A stretch of DNA of 26,311 nucleotides, taken from a virus. Under the pieces are notes generated by a model. That model saw only the letters and a program-made list of their open reading frames with translations, did no database searches and had not been told where the DNA came from. This document shows, in pieces, positions 8,411-16,421 of the stretch (positions are counted from its first letter, which is position 1; each line of letters starts with the position of its first letter). Both the position numbers and the translations under genes were made by a program. The stretch covers positions 1-26,311 of the IMG/VR virus record IMGVR_UViG_3300037516_000329. One strand, given 5' to 3'.

Positions 8411-11400
8411 ATGCCAACAACCGTAAACGTACCCGGCAGAGGAACGCTCACTTTTGACGATAATGTTTCTGATGCAGAAATTCAGCAGATCGTTCAGAAG
8501 GAATTTCCTGTAAACGGTGAGGACGTAGTTCGATCAATTGCGGAGGATCCATCCTATGCGCAGCGCATGAGTCGTGATGACTTCATGGAGATGCGCAGAT
8601 ACAAGGATGATAATCCTATCGCGTTTTCGACTAAGTTGGCCGAGGCGTTTGGCGGCATTGGAGAACTGGTAAGTAATGCGTTTACCACTGCTCCCAAATT
8701 TGATCCACAGGCCGGCCCAATTGAAAAAGGCGTGTCGCTTGTCGCTAACATTGGCCAAGGTGCGATGGTTGGCGCCGGCGACTTTGCCAATATGTTTTTG
8801 GGTATGGTCGAGGGCTATTCCAACGACAACAACAGCTACACCCGATACCGTCTATCAAACGATCTGAAGGACACGCCAGAAAACAAGGCCGCATACGACC
8901 AGATCATCGACAAAGATTTTGAGAATTTTAAGGCGTTGCAGACTTGGCAACAAACCAGAAAAGATATCTTAGGCCAATCTTCAATGCCAGCAATGGCAGA
9001 AACGATCAGTCTTGTTGCTCAACCTCCGTTGCCTGGTGCCGCTTTGCTTGAGGCCGCGGGCGTTGGTGAACGCATCGGTATGATGGGCGCCAGGGCTGCA
9101 CAAATGGGCGGCAAGGGCATTCAAGCCGTTGGTGAAGCCACTAGTGCTGTCGCTAAGGTGCCACAACAAGTTGCCGGCGCCGCAGCACAGGCACTCACAG
9201 GCAGCGAAAAAGTTGGCGGCATGGTCGAGAAGGCCGTTGCCACAGGCTCCACAGGGCTTGCTGCTGGCCAATTGGGCGGCTTTGCCATCCCAGGACTTAG
9301 TACCGCTGCCACAAGCATTGCCGGCGCTAAAGCGATTGGTAAGGGTCTAGAGGTCGCGGGCGAGGTCACGCAAAAGCTCGCAGAGCATGCTGGCAAGAAA
9401 GCCGGCCGACTTGGCGTATACGAGTCACTGGCCAACGATCTGTCCGCATCTACGGCTGCTCGAGCAATTGGTCGTATTGGATCTGTTGCCGGCGCTGACG
9501 TTGTGGCGCCCTACGTTGCTGCAGCCGCTCGAGGTGCCGTTGAAGGTGCTGCTATTGGTGGCGCTCTCGGATTTATCACAGACGGCGAGGAAGGTGCTGC
9601 TGGTGGCATGGGCGCCGGTCTCGCGCTCGGCGGCGCAGGTGGTCTTGCTGGCCGCGGCTACGCTCAGGGATCTGGCATGCTTCGTAATAACAAGATCCAG
9701 AATGATGCCGTGCGCGGCATTGCCAGCCTTGAGCCAGAGAGCCGGGCTAACGCATCGCGCCTATTTGACCAGTTTATCAAGGACGGAAACCATGAGGCCG
9801 TGGCCGAGATGGTCGATGCCAAGAACTGGTTGAGCAGTGACGTTTACTTTTCTTTTATCAATAATGAGCAGGCCAAGGCGATGCCTGCGGCTAAAGGCAC
9901 ATCGTTTGAGGGCATTACGGTATTTCCATCTGCCGTTACTGGCGGCAAGCCGGCGATCTACATTAACGTCGATACCGTCAAGCCTGGCACTGGATTCCAC
10001 GAATCATTCCACGGCGCCATGCGCACGGCGCTTGGTGAGACATTTGGCAAGAAATTCACCGACGTAATTGATCAGACGTTCACGCCAGAGCAGAAAACTC
10101 AATTTGCTGAGGACTACATCAAACGCGGCGGCACCGAGGAAGGTAAGCAAAAGCTGCGCGACTACTTGGCTGAAAAACAAAATCTGCCCGAGGAGATTGG
10201 CGCCGAATACTTCCGCGACTTCCTGCAACGTCGAGAGAATCGTGACTACCTGCTGCGTGGCCAACGCAATACGGATGGATCGCTGATTGCAGCCGCCAAG
10301 GGCGCCATCGATTACACGTTGAGCAAGCTCGGCATCGATTACGATGCTACCGGCACAGGCTACAAGGGCATGGATGCGCTGGCATCAGAACTGATCAAGG
10401 CTCGCACCGACATCAACAAATCCATCGCGCAGAATGGTAAGCCACTCGCGCCGGTTCCGCTTGATAAGATGCCGACGCCAAAGCTGGCAGATTGGGCCAA
10501 ACAACACGGTCAATCTGATGTGCTGCTAAAGGATCCGACAACGGGCGATGTTGTCGGTGTTAAGACCGAGGAGCAGGTTAACATTGGCCGCGAGGCTGCA
10601 TACGCACGCGCCGCTGAAGAGATCGCCAATGTGCCGCGTGGCACGAATGCTCCAAACGATGCCGAGTTGGCCATCTACCAGAAGCATCTCACGCCAGAGC
10701 AATTTGCCAAACTCACGTTTGCAAGCGAGGCGATCAAGAGCGGCAACGTGCTCAATGCAGATCATTTTCCAGCCAGTGCAAAGAAGGGCGAGACATCAGT
10801 CTATGCCAGCCGCGGCATGACCAATCTTGATTTTGTTCCGTACAAGATCCGCACGACTAAGAAAAACGTGATTGTGGTCGATTACGTTGATCTTACGCAA
10901 TTGAAGGCTCGGTTTGACGACATGATGTCGCGCTCCAAGATATCGGAACAGTGGGGCGGCGATAAGGACGCAGCCTGGCAAGATGTCATGGCCTACACTA
11001 AGAATCTAAGCCTTGGTGAAGGCGCCGCAAAACCGAGTGCTCAACTGTTTGGGCCGATCAAGCGGGACATCATCAACAAAATCTACGGATTTGTTCCGAC
11101 CAAGGCCCAGATCTCTGAGGGCGCCATCAAAAACATTTCGTCGCTAGGTACAAATATCGCTGCTGAATCTGGCACCGGAAAAGGTCAGATCGGCAAGCCA
11201 GCCTACGAAGGATCTAAGGATACTCGAGTCGTCAGCACCATGCGGCTGGATCGTCTCGGTCGAGTTGCCGACACCGGCCGTCAATTCTCATTCAATGAGA
11301 ACGGCACCTACGGTCTATCTCAGGTCAATTTCAAGCCGGCTGAAAACCTTGGCAGCGCGAAGGTCAACAACTCGGATGAGGGTTTCCGCATTATCACCAA

Positions 11401-13060
11401 GGGCAACAAGCACAGTCTGTACGCGCCGACTGGCGAGCGGATTGGGATCTACGACACGCCAGACAAGGCTGAAGCAAAGGCAAATTCTATTGAAAAAGCA
11501 TCTCTCAATAAAGATTGGGGAATGAACATTGATACATACAATTCTCTCAAAGAATCTGCACCAAAATACAATTTTCTTCCAGCAGAGCAACAACCAGAAA
11601 ATGTTTCACAAGTAGGTCGTCTTACAACTGGTCAAAAAAATTCGATTCAAGAATTAAGCAGTTATTATAACAGCGTAACTCCAAATCGTATACCAGTGCT
11701 TGAGCGCGATGCGGTTGAATCATTGGCCACTCGCTTGATCAATAAAGGTGTCCCTGTTGCAGAAGCTCAAAAATTATCTGCTGACACATTTAATCGTATC
11801 AAAGGACATGTTGAGGAGTCCGCTCAAGTAATCAGCGGACTGGGCGCATCAGATCTGGCTCGCATGGCCGGCACTGGTCGTCCAACTGCAGAAACACGCA
11901 AAGAAGTGAATCCTGTCTGGCTCACGTCAGCATTTGAGGCATTTCGTAACGATAACGATTTGGCTATGATGAAGGCGCAGCAAGTCGCCACACAGCTAAA
12001 TAAAAAACAGCAAGCCGAGGCAATGTCAGGCAAGCTAGTTAAAGATGCCGTTGCTAGTTCAAAGCGTGCTTCAACTATTGAACAAGGCACTGGATTTCTC
12101 ATTGGTGAAACCAACGCAGACAAGAAAGCATTTGGATCCAGTCTTCGTGAAGACAAGGATTCCGTACCTCGCGTTTATGCTTCAGTTATTGAAGGACAAA
12201 AATTTGGATCTCAAGGAAACTACAATGTTTTCTTTGAATGGAATAAAGAAACACCAATGGTTGTTACAAGCCACCACCATTATGGCGTTGGAAATGGACT
12301 TACCGATATCCATGCATCTGCAAACGTAGGCGATAAAAACGCTCGGTCGTTTGGAAATGTTACCAACGAAAAATATACCACATTACCAAGTGGAAAAAAG
12401 ATTTTGGATACGCACCTGTTAGTTGGTAATGCTGGCATCCCATCAATTCGTGCTCATCAATTGATGGTAAGCATTCCAGAATCAGCGATTCATGATGTTA
12501 AAAAATTCGCTAAAAATGGAGACATGTCTGCAATTGCTGATACGCTTGAATCCGTGGCTTATGGACAATTGGTTGGATCCAATAGCCAAGGTAAAACGCA
12601 AGCATTCACATCATCTGAAGGTGTTGCTCCTAAAGTAGCAATTCAGCGCAATCGCACCGAGGCGTATGTTCTCAATCCAGATCTGGCCAATGTTAAAAGC
12701 GTAACAATCGTCAGCAACAAACCAGAAGAAATCAGAATTTTAAGAAACAATCTGAAAAAGGCATTTGATAATAATGGAATTGAACTTCCAGAAATCAAAG
12801 TGGTGTCTGCTGAAAGTGGGCCAAGTGCTAATCCAGGTCGTGCTGAAATTACTAAAAATTATCTAAGATTGACTGGTGAAGTTGCATTTATGCCCGCCGA
12901 GAAACTCCCCAACGGCCAAGCCTGGAGCGCCGACAACAACTACCGGGTAATCCAGAAGGAAGGCGGCAAATACCGCGTCTACGCTCCCACCGGTGCCATG
13001 ATTGGCGTTGCGGATACCTTGGACAAATCAAAGAAGCTCATTGAAAAGAGGTCACGTTAA
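8411..13060 (+). CDS. giant virion protein, 1549 aa, with HExxH metallopeptidase-like motif and YAPTG repeats
   Basis: The N-terminus (GRGTLTFDDNVSDAEIQQIV, residues 9-28) is a short motif common at the start of phage internal proteins. Residues about 95-130 and 195-430 are Gly/Ala-rich and hydrophobic, possibly membrane-inserting. At residues 530-534 is HESFH, preceded by a strand (PAIYINVDTV) and followed about 60 residues later by EEIGAEYFRDF (594-604); this suits a zincin-type peptidase with E595 or E599 as third ligand. Two copies of a repeat, (F/Y)R(I/V)I...YAPTG..IG..DT..K, lie near residues 987-1030 and 1509-1545, each preceded by a V-x-F-x-PAE element (972 and 1491); a third PAE element is at 1053. 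Size and position suggest a T7 gp16-like ejected protein or polyvalent phage protein. The peptidase call is motif-based and unproven. Confidence 0.65.
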   Translation: MPTTVNVPGRGTLTFDDNVSDAEIQQIVQKEFPVNGEDVVRSIAEDPSYAQRMSRDDFMEMRRYKDDNPIAFSTKLAEAFGGIGELVSNAFTTAPKFDPQAGPIEKGVSLVANIGQGAMVGAGDFANMFLGMVEGYSNDNNSYTRYRLSNDLKDTPENKAAYDQIIDKDFENFKALQTWQQTRKDILGQSSMPAMAETISLVAQPPLPGAALLEAAGVGERIGMMGARAAQMGGKGIQAVGEATSAVAKVPQQVAGAAAQALTGSEKVGGMVEKAVATGSTGLAAGQLGGFAIPGLSTAATSIAGAKAIGKGLEVAGEVTQKLAEHAGKKAGRLGVYESLANDLSASTAARAIGRIGSVAGADVVAPYVAAAARGAVEGAAIGGALGFITDGEEGAAGGMGAGLALGGAGGLAGRGYAQGSGMLRNNKIQNDAVRGIASLEPESRANASRLFDQFIKDGNHEAVAEMVDAKNWLSSDVYFSFINNEQAKAMPAAKGTSFEGITVFPSAVTGGKPAIYINVDTVKPGTGFHESFHGAMRTALGETFGKKFTDVIDQTFTPEQKTQFAEDYIKRGGTEEGKQKLRDYLAEKQNLPEEIGAEYFRDFLQRRENRDYLLRGQRNTDGSLIAAAKGAIDYTLSKLGIDYDATGTGYKGMDALASELIKARTDINKSIAQNGKPLAPVPLDKMPTPKLADWAKQHGQSDVLLKDPTTGDVVGVKTEEQVNIGREAAYARAAEEIANVPRGTNAPNDAELAIYQKHLTPEQFAKLTFASEAIKSGNVLNADHFPASAKKGETSVYASRGMTNLDFVPYKIRTTKKNVIVVDYVDLTQLKARFDDMMSRSKISEQWGGDKDAAWQDVMAYTKNLSLGEGAAKPSAQLFGPIKRDIINKIYGFVPTKAQISEGAIKNISSLGTNIAAESGTGKGQIGKPAYEGSKDTRVVSTMRLDRLGRVADTGRQFSFNENGTYGLSQVNFKPAENLGSAKVNNSDEGFRIITKGNKHSLYAPTGERIGIYDTPDKAEAKANSIEKASLNKDWGMNIDTYNSLKESAPKYNFLPAEQQPENVSQVGRLTTGQKNSIQELSSYYNSVTPNRIPVLERDAVESLATRLINKGVPVAEAQKLSADTFNRIKGHVEESAQVISGLGASDLARMAGTGRPTAETRKEVNPVWLTSAFEAFRNDNDLAMMKAQQVATQLNKKQQAEAMSGKLVKDAVASSKRASTIEQGTGFLIGETNADKKAFGSSLREDKDSVPRVYASVIEGQKFGSQGNYNVFFEWNKETPMVVTSHHHYGVGNGLTDIHASANVGDKNARSFGNVTNEKYTTLPSGKKILDTHLLVGNAGIPSIRAHQLMVSIPESAIHDVKKFAKNGDMSAIADTLESVAYGQLVGSNSQGKTQAFTSSEGVAPKVAIQRNRTEAYVLNPDLANVKSVTIVSNKPEEIRILRNNLKKAFDNNGIELPEIKVVSAESGPSANPGRAEITKNYLRLTGEVAFMPAEKLPNGQAWSADNNYRVIQKEGGKYRVYAPTGAMIGVADTLDKSKKLIEKRSR

Positions 13061-13062
13061 CC

Positions 13063-13476
13063 ATGTTTCCACTCGCTGAAATTCTTGGGATCGGCACAAA
13101 GTTGATCGACAAATTGATACCTGACCCAGAGGCAAAGGCCAAGGCTCAGTTGGAACTTGCGACGCTGGCGCAGAACGGCGAGCTGGCCAAAATGAACGCG
13201 GACTTGGAAGCGTACAAAGTTGAACAGAACAATCTGACTCAACGGTTGCAAGCTGACATGGCTAGTGACTCATGGTGGTCAAAGAACATCAGACCCATGA
13301 CTTTGGCGGCGATCCTAGCGGGCTATTTCGTGTTCGCTGGCATGAGTGCTTTCGGCTATAATGCCAACGAGTCCTACGTCGCTCTCCTTGGCCAATGGGG
13401 CATGCTAATCATGTCGTTTTATTTTGGTGGCAGAACGCTTGAAAAAATCATGGAAATGAGGAGCAAATCAAAATGA
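13063..13476 (+). CDS. holin (GTA-type 3TM holin-like)
   Basis: This 137-aa protein has an N-terminal short hydrophobic stretch (PLAEILGIGTKLIDKLIPD), then a charged helix (PEAKAKAQLELATLA and onward), then a WW-SKNIRPMTLA motif leading into two clear hydrophobic segments (residues about 80-98 and 107-126) and a basic tail. The order amphipathic helix, helix with KAQLE, then RP-x-T before membrane segments is that of the GTA_holin_3TM family. It would form the inner-membrane lesion that frees or triggers the lysin. It starts 2 bp after the giant virion gene and overlaps the next small membrane-protein gene by ATGA, consistent with a lysis cassette. Confidence 0.8.
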   Translation: MFPLAEILGIGTKLIDKLIPDPEAKAKAQLELATLAQNGELAKMNADLEAYKVEQNNLTQRLQADMASDSWWSKNIRPMTLAAILAGYFVFAGMSAFGYNANESYVALLGQWGMLIMSFYFGGRTLEKIMEMRSKSK

Positions 13477-13700
13477 GCGATGACTACAATCCCAACAGCA
13501 CTGATTCAATGTTTGCCCGCGTGCTGCAGCGCATGGACGCTCAAGATCAGATCCTCGAGGAGATCCGCAGCCAGGTCACCAAGACAAATGGCCGCGTCAC
13601 CGTGCTCGAGCATGAGAAGTGGCACCAGCGGGGCATCATGGCAACGATCACGGCCGGCGTAATGATGCTCTGGGAGGCGATTAAGTTTTCGAACAAGTAA
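13473..13700 (+). CDS. XhlA-like small membrane protein of the lysis cassette, 75 aa
   Basis: The protein has an acidic N-terminus, a central coiled-coil (FARVLQRMDAQDQILEEI, then VTKTNGRVTVLEHE), the HQRG turn and one C-terminal hydrophobic segment (IMATITAGVMMLWEAI). This layout matches haemolysin XhlA-like phage proteins that assist holin function from the membrane. It overlaps the holin by four bases (ATGA) and is one of the few plus-strand genes with a clear SD (AGGAG about 9 bp upstream of ATG 13473). Its stop overlaps the next start (TAATG). An accessory holin or antiholin role is inferred from this arrangement. Confidence 0.65.
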   Translation: MSDDYNPNSTDSMFARVLQRMDAQDQILEEIRSQVTKTNGRVTVLEHEKWHQRGIMATITAGVMMLWEAIKFSNK

Positions 13701-14449
13701 TGTCACAAAAAGGCCAACGCTTTATTGTCGTAAGCGATAATCACGGCGACATGGCCGACGCTGCTAGTGTGGGTGCGCTCTGGTCTTTCATGCGCGACTG
13801 GAAACCCGAGATCAGGATCCACGCCGGCGACAATTACGATTTTCGCAATCTGCGCAAAGGCGCAAGCGACGACGAGAAGGCGGCGAGCCTGGCAGAAGAT
13901 TGGGAGATGGGCAGCGACTTCCTGCGTAAATTTTTCGAGGGTGGTAAATCAAACCATTTTCTTCGCGGCAATCACGACGAACGCATCTACGACTTCCGCG
14001 GATCTGCCACCGGCGTGATGCGCGACTATGCCAACGACGGCATCAAGCAACTCGAGGCCACGGTCAAACGATGCAAAGCGAAGATGCTTCCGTATGACAG
14101 CGATCTCGGAGTGCTCAATCTCGGAAAACTATCAGTGCTGCACGGATTCCACGCAGGAGTTAGCGCGTGTCGAACGCACGCGGCGATCTATGGCAATTGT
14201 CTGCACGGCCATATTCACAGTATCGAAACGGCATCCGTGGCAGCGCGTGAACCTACCGAAGCTCGGAGCATTGGATGCCTCTGCAAGCGCGACATGGACT
14301 ATTGTAATAAAAAAACTGGAAAGCTAAAGTGGTCGCAAGGTTGGGCCTACGGTATTTTGTTTCCAGACGGCACCTATCAGCTTTTTCAAACTAGAAATAT
14401 TAACGGTCAATTTTATGCCGCGAGCGAAGTCAAAATCTACAGCGCCTAA
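13700..14449 (+). CDS. calcineurin-like metallophosphoesterase, 249 aa
   Basis: All metal-binding blocks of the metallophosphatase fold are visible in order: VVSDNHGD (residues about 10-17, a D-x-H variant), HAGDNYD (about 41-47, GD-x-x-D), LRGNHDE (about 91-97, GNHD), HGFHAG (about 150-155) and HGHIH (about 170-174). Such enzymes use two metal ions to hydrolyse phosphomonoesters or diesters; the substrate here cannot be read from sequence. It lies between the holin-type genes and the lysin gene, an uncommon but known position in phages. Possible roles include DNA, nucleotide or cyclic-nucleotide phosphodiesterase. The start shares one base with the previous stop and has no SD. Confidence 0.85.
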   Translation: MSQKGQRFIVVSDNHGDMADAASVGALWSFMRDWKPEIRIHAGDNYDFRNLRKGASDDEKAASLAEDWEMGSDFLRKFFEGGKSNHFLRGNHDERIYDFRGSATGVMRDYANDGIKQLEATVKRCKAKMLPYDSDLGVLNLGKLSVLHGFHAGVSACRTHAAIYGNCLHGHIHSIETASVAAREPTEARSIGCLCKRDMDYCNKKTGKLKWSQGWAYGILFPDGTYQLFQTRNINGQFYAASEVKIYSA

Positions 14450-14681
14450 TTGGGCGCACGAACTGCGCGAGGTGCTGTCTGCTAAGACGCGCGAGCCAAA
14501 AGGCGAAGGCTGGATGACGACCGAGGACTTTGCCGAGTCGCTAGAGATAGCCATCGGCACCGCGCATAAATACCTGCGGCGCGGACTCGCTTCTGGACAT
14601 CTGGAAAAGTTTACCGGCACCGCAATTTCTACTGCTGGCATTCGTATTCAGACGTGGCATCGTCCCATCACAAAAAAATAA
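14415..14681 (+). CDS. small winged-helix-like DNA-binding protein, 88 aa
   Basis: It starts inside the phosphoesterase gene (35-bp overlap, different frame). It has a basic N-terminus (MPRAKSKSTAPNW), then a helix-turn-helix-like segment (WMTTEDFAESLEIAIGTAHK, residues about 33-52) followed by YLRRGLASGHLEKF and a beta-hairpin-like wing (TGTAISTAGIRIQTW). This is the layout of small winged-HTH proteins that discriminate DNA sites. A transcriptional switch for late/lysis genes is possible but only inferred. Another reading is a small structural protein; the HTH pattern makes that less likely. Confidence 0.6.
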   Translation: MPRAKSKSTAPNWAHELREVLSAKTREPKGEGWMTTEDFAESLEIAIGTAHKYLRRGLASGHLEKFTGTAISTAGIRIQTWHRPITKK

Positions 14682-14711
14682 CTTGACGTTGGGTTTCACG
14701 GCGCTCAAGTT
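14680..14711 (+). promoter_or_regulatory. inverted repeat in the leader of the lysin gene
   Basis: A perfect 7-bp inverted repeat, AACTTGA (14680-14686) and TCAAGTT (14705-14711), with an 18-bp interior that can add a CG/CG pair, ends 9 bp before ATG 14721. As RNA it would sequester the region just upstream of the start, so it could tune lysin translation; as DNA it could be an operator. There is no T-run, so it is not a typical terminator. Confidence 0.35.
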
Positions 14712-14720
14712 GGCGGCTCA

Positions 14721-15077
14721 ATGAAATACCTCGTACTCCTCGTCGCTCTGGCGGCGCCATTAAAAGCCGATCTCTGGCAGGCCATCTGCAAGGTCGAAAG
14801 CAACAACAACCCAAGGGCAATCGGTGATGGCGGGAAGGCAGTTGGAATTGCTCAGATCTGGCCTATCACCGTGATCGACTGCAACAGGATCTCCAAAAAG
14901 AATTACACTTTAAACGACCGATTTGATCCGATTAAATCACGCGAGATGTTTGTGATCTACACCGAGCACTACGGCAAAGGTAAGTCTGATGGATTTAAGG
15001 CCCGCATATGGAATGCCGGCCCCAAGCGCGCTCATCTGGCCGACAAATATTGGGCGAAAGTAAAGGCGGCGTTATGA
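14721..15077 (+). CDS. secreted SLT-type lytic transglycosylase (endolysin)
   Basis: The first 16 residues, MKYLVLLVALAAPLKA, are a typical Sec-type signal peptide. The mature part begins DLWQAICKVESNNNPRAIGD: E26 in the ICKVESNNNP motif is the likely catalytic Glu of SLT/goose-lysozyme-type enzymes. AVGIAQIWP (about 40-48) is the matching G-x-AQ motif, and RIWNAGPKR (about 94-102) the conserved N-G core. At 118 aa it is a minimal catalytic domain without a cell-wall-binding module, typical of phages of diderm bacteria. It cleaves peptidoglycan glycan strands in the periplasm, with the holin 1.6 kb upstream. It overlaps the next gene by ATGA. Confidence 0.85.
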   Translation: MKYLVLLVALAAPLKADLWQAICKVESNNNPRAIGDGGKAVGIAQIWPITVIDCNRISKKNYTLNDRFDPIKSREMFVIYTEHYGKGKSDGFKARIWNAGPKRAHLADKYWAKVKAAL

Positions 15078-15541
15078 GCAATCTTATCATTGCAGTCGAT
15101 CCCGGTGCATCTGGCGGCATTGCATGGGACAATCATGGCGTCATCGGTGCTGCTGGCATGCCGGCCAGCGTCTGCGATGTCATCGATCTGATGCGCGGCC
15201 TAGTCGTCGGCAATCCACACCCAGAGATCTGGATTGAAGACATCCCAAAATTTGTCGGTAAGGCGATTCCTTCATCGTCGGCTGCAGTGCTTTTCCGTAA
15301 TTTTGGTTACATTGAGGGAGCCGCCACCGCGCTCGGAATCCGCGTCGTGCTTGTCAAACCGCACGACTGGCAAAAACATTTTAAGCTCGGCACCAAAAAA
15401 GATTGCTCTGGCACCACCGAGTGGAAAAACAAGTTAAAGTCAGAGGCAGTGCGACGTTTTCCAACGCTCGACGTTACGCTCAAGACCGCAGATGCGCTGC
15501 TGATCTTGGATTACGCCAAGTCAGTCAATCCAACCAAATAA
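15074..15541 (+). CDS. RuvC-like Holliday junction resolvase / RNase H-fold nuclease, 155 aa
   Basis: ATG 15074 overlaps the lysin stop (ATGA) and places the conserved first strand at the N-terminus: IIAVDPGASGGIAW (residues about 4-17), with D8 as first acidic ligand. IWIEDIPKF (E about 55) and KTADALLILDYA (D about 140) supply the other acidic positions of the RuvC/RNase H fold. An upstream ATG at 15008 would add 22 unrelated residues and disrupt this, so it is rejected. In phages such enzymes resolve branched DNA before packaging. The genes that follow are recombination genes, which fits. Confidence 0.75.
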   Translation: MSNLIIAVDPGASGGIAWDNHGVIGAAGMPASVCDVIDLMRGLVVGNPHPEIWIEDIPKFVGKAIPSSSAAVLFRNFGYIEGAATALGIRVVLVKPHDWQKHFKLGTKKDCSGTTEWKNKLKSEAVRRFPTLDVTLKTADALLILDYAKSVNPTK

Positions 15542-15545
15542 GAAA

Positions 15546-15574
15546 GGCGGCGCCAGCTTTACGCCAACGCCGCC
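15546..15574 (+). promoter_or_regulatory. GC-rich hairpin between resolvase and recombination operon
   Basis: GGCGGCG (15546-15552) pairs perfectly with CGCCGCC (15568-15574), with a 15-base loop that can itself fold. It begins 5 bp after the resolvase stop. No T-run follows, so a factor-independent terminator is unlikely; an mRNA 3' stability element or rho-assisted pause is possible. The rest of the gap to 15624 shows no clear promoter. Confidence 0.4.
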
Positions 15575-15623
15575 CCCAATGAATCCCCGCTCGCACTAGA
15601 GCACATCACTTTTTCTCAGTCCA

Positions 15624-16418
15624 ATGAATAACCCAACATACACAATCGCCACCTCTGGTGGCCCATCGCAACACATCGCGCTCGGTGAGCAAGATGTCTA
15701 TAACCGCATGAGCGATCCGCTCGCTGCCGTTGAAAGGCTGGGCGAGATCATCGCATCCAGCGGCATGTTTGGCTGCACTAAAGTGGAGCAGGGCCAGGTG
15801 CTCGCGCTCCAGTGCATCAGCGAAAAGAAGCCACCGCTCGAGCTGGCCAAGACCTACCACATGATCGAGGGCAAGTTGAGCATGCGTGCCGACGCCATGC
15901 TGGCCAAATTCCAGCTCTCTGGCGGCACCGTTAAGTGGACGAAGCGCGACGACAAGGTCGTCGAGGCTACGTTTACGCTCCGCGGCAACTCGCTGCCATT
16001 CTCAGCCAAGCTCGAGGACTTCGTGACGAACGGCGTGGCCGTCAACCGCGATGGCAAGATGAGGGACAACTGGCGCAAATTTCCACGCCAGATGCTCACC
16101 GCCCGCGTCATTTCTGAGGCCGTGCGTCTTCTGGCGCCCGAGGTCGTATTCGGCGTCTACACGCCCGAGGAGATCCAAGACAGCAACAACTCGGCGCCGG
16201 CTCAGGATCCCATTAAAGTCGAGCCAATCGTAGAGTCCTACGCTGACCAGCTTTCTCCGATCTTGATCGACCACGAACAGAGCGTTAATGCCTACCTGAT
16301 CGCCAAAAAACAGATCAGCGAGGGTCAGACCTTCCGCGATGTGTCGTCTGATTTTGCTAAGAAGATTCTCAGTAATTCTAAAATGTTTCTCGAAGCCGTA
16401 AACTCTCAAACCAAATAA
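15624..16418 (+). CDS. RecT-like single-strand annealing recombinase, 264 aa
   Basis: The central part reads GQVLALQCISEKKPPLELAK, TYHMIEGKLSMRADAMLAKF, then strands (TVKWTKRDDKVVEATFTLRG), then WRKFPRQMLTARVISEAVRL followed by LAPEVVFGVYTPEE. The RQML-x-ARVISE-x-R...P-x-V..G-x-YT-x-EE block is characteristic of RecT-type annealing proteins. It would coat and anneal ssDNA during phage recombination and repair. The C-terminal 70 residues are less conserved. An exonuclease-VIII-like gene and an ssDNA-binding protein lie just downstream, the usual partners of RecT. No SD is visible before ATG 15624. Confidence 0.7.
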   Translation: MNNPTYTIATSGGPSQHIALGEQDVYNRMSDPLAAVERLGEIIASSGMFGCTKVEQGQVLALQCISEKKPPLELAKTYHMIEGKLSMRADAMLAKFQLSGGTVKWTKRDDKVVEATFTLRGNSLPFSAKLEDFVTNGVAVNRDGKMRDNWRKFPRQMLTARVISEAVRLLAPEVVFGVYTPEEIQDSNNSAPAQDPIKVEPIVESYADQLSPILIDHEQSVNAYLIAKKQISEGQTFRDVSSDFAKKILSNSKMFLEAVNSQTK

Positions 16419-16421
16419 ACC

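Noticed and set aside
14683-14711. TTGACG resembling a -35 box before the lysin gene
   Set aside because: No -10-like hexamer lies 16-18 bp downstream (the sequence there is CAAGTT); the stretch is better described by the inverted repeat.
15008-15073. longer start for the RuvC-like gene
   Set aside because: It would overlap the lysin gene by 70 bp and add residues unlike the family; ATG 15074 has an ATGA overlap and puts the first strand at the N-terminus.
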